Assembly (NCBI GenBank): GCA_002914805.1
Contig: JXTB01000341.1
Span: forward strand, 1 to 64,000
DNA from: Parasponia andersonii
Taxonomy: Eukaryota; Streptophyta; Magnoliopsida; Rosales; Cannabaceae
Direction of reading: 5' to 3'
Length of the DNA: 64,000 bases
Shown here: positions 61,501-64,000 of the stretch, piece after piece
Numbering within the stretch: the stretch's first letter is position 1
Layout: the number at the start of each line of letters is the position of its first letter
Program-made: the position numbers and the translations under genes
Notes under the pieces: model-generated
Told to the model about the DNA's origin: nothing
Database searches by the model: none
Seen by the model: only the letters and a program-made list of their open reading frames with translations

Positions 61501-64000
61501 GCAGTCAGGGATGTAATCATAAACCTTGTCCTCCCAGCAGCAAGTTTTCTCACTCTTTGGGAATTGTCATTTGCAAAACCACATACATAAAACTGAAATA
61601 AAAGAAAAACCATTAATTTCTATCGCCAATAAATTGGATAGTAAGCCACACTCGTCCAAGCATCTAAAGCATTTATATTTAGAATCGTATATGCTAAATT
61701 ATTTCTAAATGACTGAGTACACACAAAAGATTAAGTATAAAAATAAAATAAAAAAGGGCAAAAAATAAAGAAGGAAATTTGCAACTTACGACGTTACCAG
61801 CAGATGCCAAAAAGTAACGCTCAAGATAAGGACAGATCGCAAGTACCATTCCAGGCCACGTAGCTGAATAGGCCAACCGTAACTGCCATGCTTCAGTCTC
61901 CTCAAGTTTGATTCCATCACAGCTGGAATCATCAGGGCTACTGCACAAGCTACTGCTAGATAGCTGTTCTGTAGCATATCCAACAACTTCACGAAATGGT
62001 GAAGCTCGTTGAGAATATGAACCTGCCTTTGAACAGAATGTCATTGAACCACTATCTGAGTTTTGCGCATGTTCAAGACACAGAACAAGAAGTCGGCCCT
62101 TTGTACTGTTCAGAAAAGTTCAGTTAGGATGACATCCCCATGGAACTATACACAAAAGGGAGACATAAATTTGAAATACATATGCATGTAAGTTATAACC
62201 GAAGCCTGCCACATCTCAACAGTAAATACAACAAAATTAACTCCACAAAGCAAAGTAGCACACATTTGAAGTCATGCATTTATGAAATGCAACATGGAAG
62301 AAGCAGCAAGGATGTAGGTAAATACATAATAAAATGCAAGGGAAAAATGGTACACCTTTCAGCCTCACCACTGGGCATTATGGCTGGACCAGAAGACAGA
62401 CTGGTTCCAACAACAAGGACCTGTTCATTCCCTACCCTCACTAACTCCATGGATTTCCCTGTTTCTCCATGCTCAAGTTTAAAACATGAGAGCACTGTCC
62501 CGCTAAGAGGATCTACACAACATATATCAGATGAACACGTATCATTTGTCAACTCAGTCCTCATCACAAGTAACAACCTGCTTTCACTATGATATAGGAC
62601 CTTCCGAGGAGTGCCTCCAAGATTAAACTTCTGCACATTAAGCCTCTTACTATGCACCATCTCCACCTAGAGAATTACAATATACAGACTTCTATCAGAA
62701 CAAATCAACTCTAAAAAAGAAAAAAATCCTTCTAAATTATCAACTTTTAGCTCCCATAATATAATATTTAACCAAATATCCCCTAAAGGTATTCATGACA
62801 GTGCACCAACATTTGGTTATTGAATCAAGTTCATAACTCGAACACAATTAATCTAATCATATGATACCAAGAATAAGAAACCCAAATTCATAATGGTATA
62901 TTACATCAATAATTGTCCAGTACTTAAACCACAAAAATCATCAAGTATCAAACTTAAATATTCTGTTAATACAATAATACTTCAATTTAATTCTGGAAGA
63001 AATAAATGTGAAAATTCTAATTGACCACCAGCAATAACAAGGAACATACTGCATATGCAGAGTAACAAAGTTCTACCACCACTTACAATAAATAAATCTA
63101 TGTGCATATCCCATGATAAAAATTAGACTACGCATATCTAACGATAAAAATTAGACCATGAAATTAATTAACCCACTAGCTTTTGAAAATGAAAGAATTA
63201 ATTGTTACATCAGTTGAAGATAGCAAGATATTCAAGGCTGTTCTATAAAATATTTGTTTTCAACAAGCTGAGAAAGTATTAGCTACCAAAAATCAAAATG
63301 AAAGTTAAAAACCCACATCGTTACATGAAATTATGGATTAGATTTCTCACCAAATGTAGACTGTTCTCTGCCACAAACAAAATACCCTTAGGGCACTCAA
63401 CAGAACATACAGGAGTTACATGTGTTGAAGACTGAAATGAAATAGATGTATAAGAGAGACTATGCCTCGCAGCGTGCAACAACCAAGGTCTGTCACTCAG
63501 AGCAATTATATCAGCATCAAGAGAGCCACTCAGGGGAATTAGGAAAACAGGAGTGATGCCAATGCGGCGAATGGCAATCAATTGAAGATCAATCTGAACT
63601 CTACTCTTTGTCTTCCCAGAAAATTTAACAATATTGTTTTGTAGACCAAAACTATTTGGTGCTGATATGCTAGAAAGAACAGGATCTTCATCCACTGAAA
63701 CAGAAGAGCTGGGTAATACAGATGATGGAAATGTAGAGACCGCAGGCCACTCAAACCGAAGTAACATCCCATTCCTCAGTCCAGAGAGGACATAAAACCG
63801 GTCAACAAATACAAGCCTTACATCTTGAGGGACACAACCACTGACAGCAGTTCCCATAATGTTTGTAAGTGCAATTGTTCCACTTGCAATATGTCTTAGG
63901 CCTTCATCAGGATCAAAAACCAAAACTTCCACTGAAGGTTTATGTGTGCCAACAACAAAGGATTTACTGACGTCGACTTCAGATGAAAGGGAAGCCAGAC
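58512..64000 (-). CDS. CPSF_A/DDB1-superfamily protein, C-terminal ~700 residues (5' end outside window)
   Basis: Ten exons on the minus strand: 63351-64000 (open at the window edge), 62356-62666, 61790-62105, 61437-61592, 61143-61284, 60015-60041, 59742-59818, 59398-59518, 59133-59241 and 58512-58709. All junctions use GT-AG and keep one frame with no stop until TGA at 58512-58514. Readable stretches include VEVLVFDPDEGLRHIASG, RTRFMITSLTAHFTRIAVGD, SAHNTIIASTLLGSIITF and the end LLERVHYALN. The pattern fits the beta-propeller and CPSF_A region of the DDB1/CPSF160/SF3b130 superfamily. The ending differs from what I recall for DDB1, CPSF160 and SAP130 and is most like the fourth plant paralogue (Arabidopsis At3g11960 type), a probable nuclear protein of ~1,300-1,400 residues with poorly known function. 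The paralogue call is from memory. The 27-bp exon's donor could instead lie three bases earlier (GTAGTAAG). Confidence 0.88.
60042..61142 (-). other. Largest intron of the CPSF_A-like gene
   Basis: 1.1 kb between the exons ending NLEG and starting GWDNVEDL. It contains more GC-rich material (60530-60770) that gives short open frames on both strands. I see no element ends. All other introns of the gene in this window are 152-684 bp. Confidence 0.8.

Noticed and set aside
1..64000. CRISPR arrays, tRNA or rRNA genes, bacterial operons
   Set aside because: No regularly spaced repeats, cloverleaf-type motifs or rRNA-like sequence were seen. The window is plant nuclear DNA.

Overview
This window is nuclear DNA from a flowering plant, most likely a dicot. 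It is AT-rich, intron-containing, and packed with nested LTR retrotransposons. It also carries a CYP82-type cytochrome P450, a family best known from dicots. I cannot name the species from the sequence. Only two genes look functional: a complete two-exon CYP82-family P450 on the plus strand (51429-53792), and the 3' part of a multi-exon CPSF_A/DDB1-superfamily gene on the minus strand (58512 to beyond 64000). For the second gene I could read ten in-frame exons.

Layout. 1-875 is part of a minus-strand LTR that interrupts the 5' LTR of a decayed Ty3/gypsy element (876-8838). The gypsy element sits inside exon 1 of a broken CYP82 copy (8839-12890). A 1.8-kb copia-type solo LTR lies in that pseudogene's intron, and a complete but dead Ty1/copia element (12891-18105, target duplication atgtt) lies in its 3' UTR. 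From 18 to 51 kb there is a series of solo gypsy-type LTRs: 19795-21611, 24892-26710 (containing the only assembly gap), 28491-39920, 42952-45296 and 49270-50996. Several have perfect or near-perfect 5-bp target duplications. The 28491-39920 LTR is split by a 9.3-kb composite copia element with three LTRs (29114-38398, target duplication tctga). A truncated relative of that element lies at 45801-48922. Short nonautonomous DNA elements occur at 40087-40262, 55477-55773 and 55928-56354; the last is hAT-like with an 8-bp target duplication.

Under the transposons lies an older structure. The P450 with its upstream region and the 3' end of the CPSF_A-like gene were duplicated together, leaving three diverged units. 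Unit 1 has the broken P450 plus last-exon fragments at 27.3-28.5 kb. Unit 2 has a P450 upstream region without a P450 (about 40.3-41.7 kb) plus a last-exon fragment at 42.6-42.9 kb. Unit 3 has the intact P450 and the intact CPSF_A-like gene. The transposons have since filled the spaces between the units.

I found no tRNA, rRNA, CRISPR or prokaryote-like systems, and no clear candidate for a new biochemical system. The most unusual material is the duplication architecture, the three-LTR element, and a paired AT-rich and CATG-rich, hairpin-bearing leader shared by the two related copia elements.
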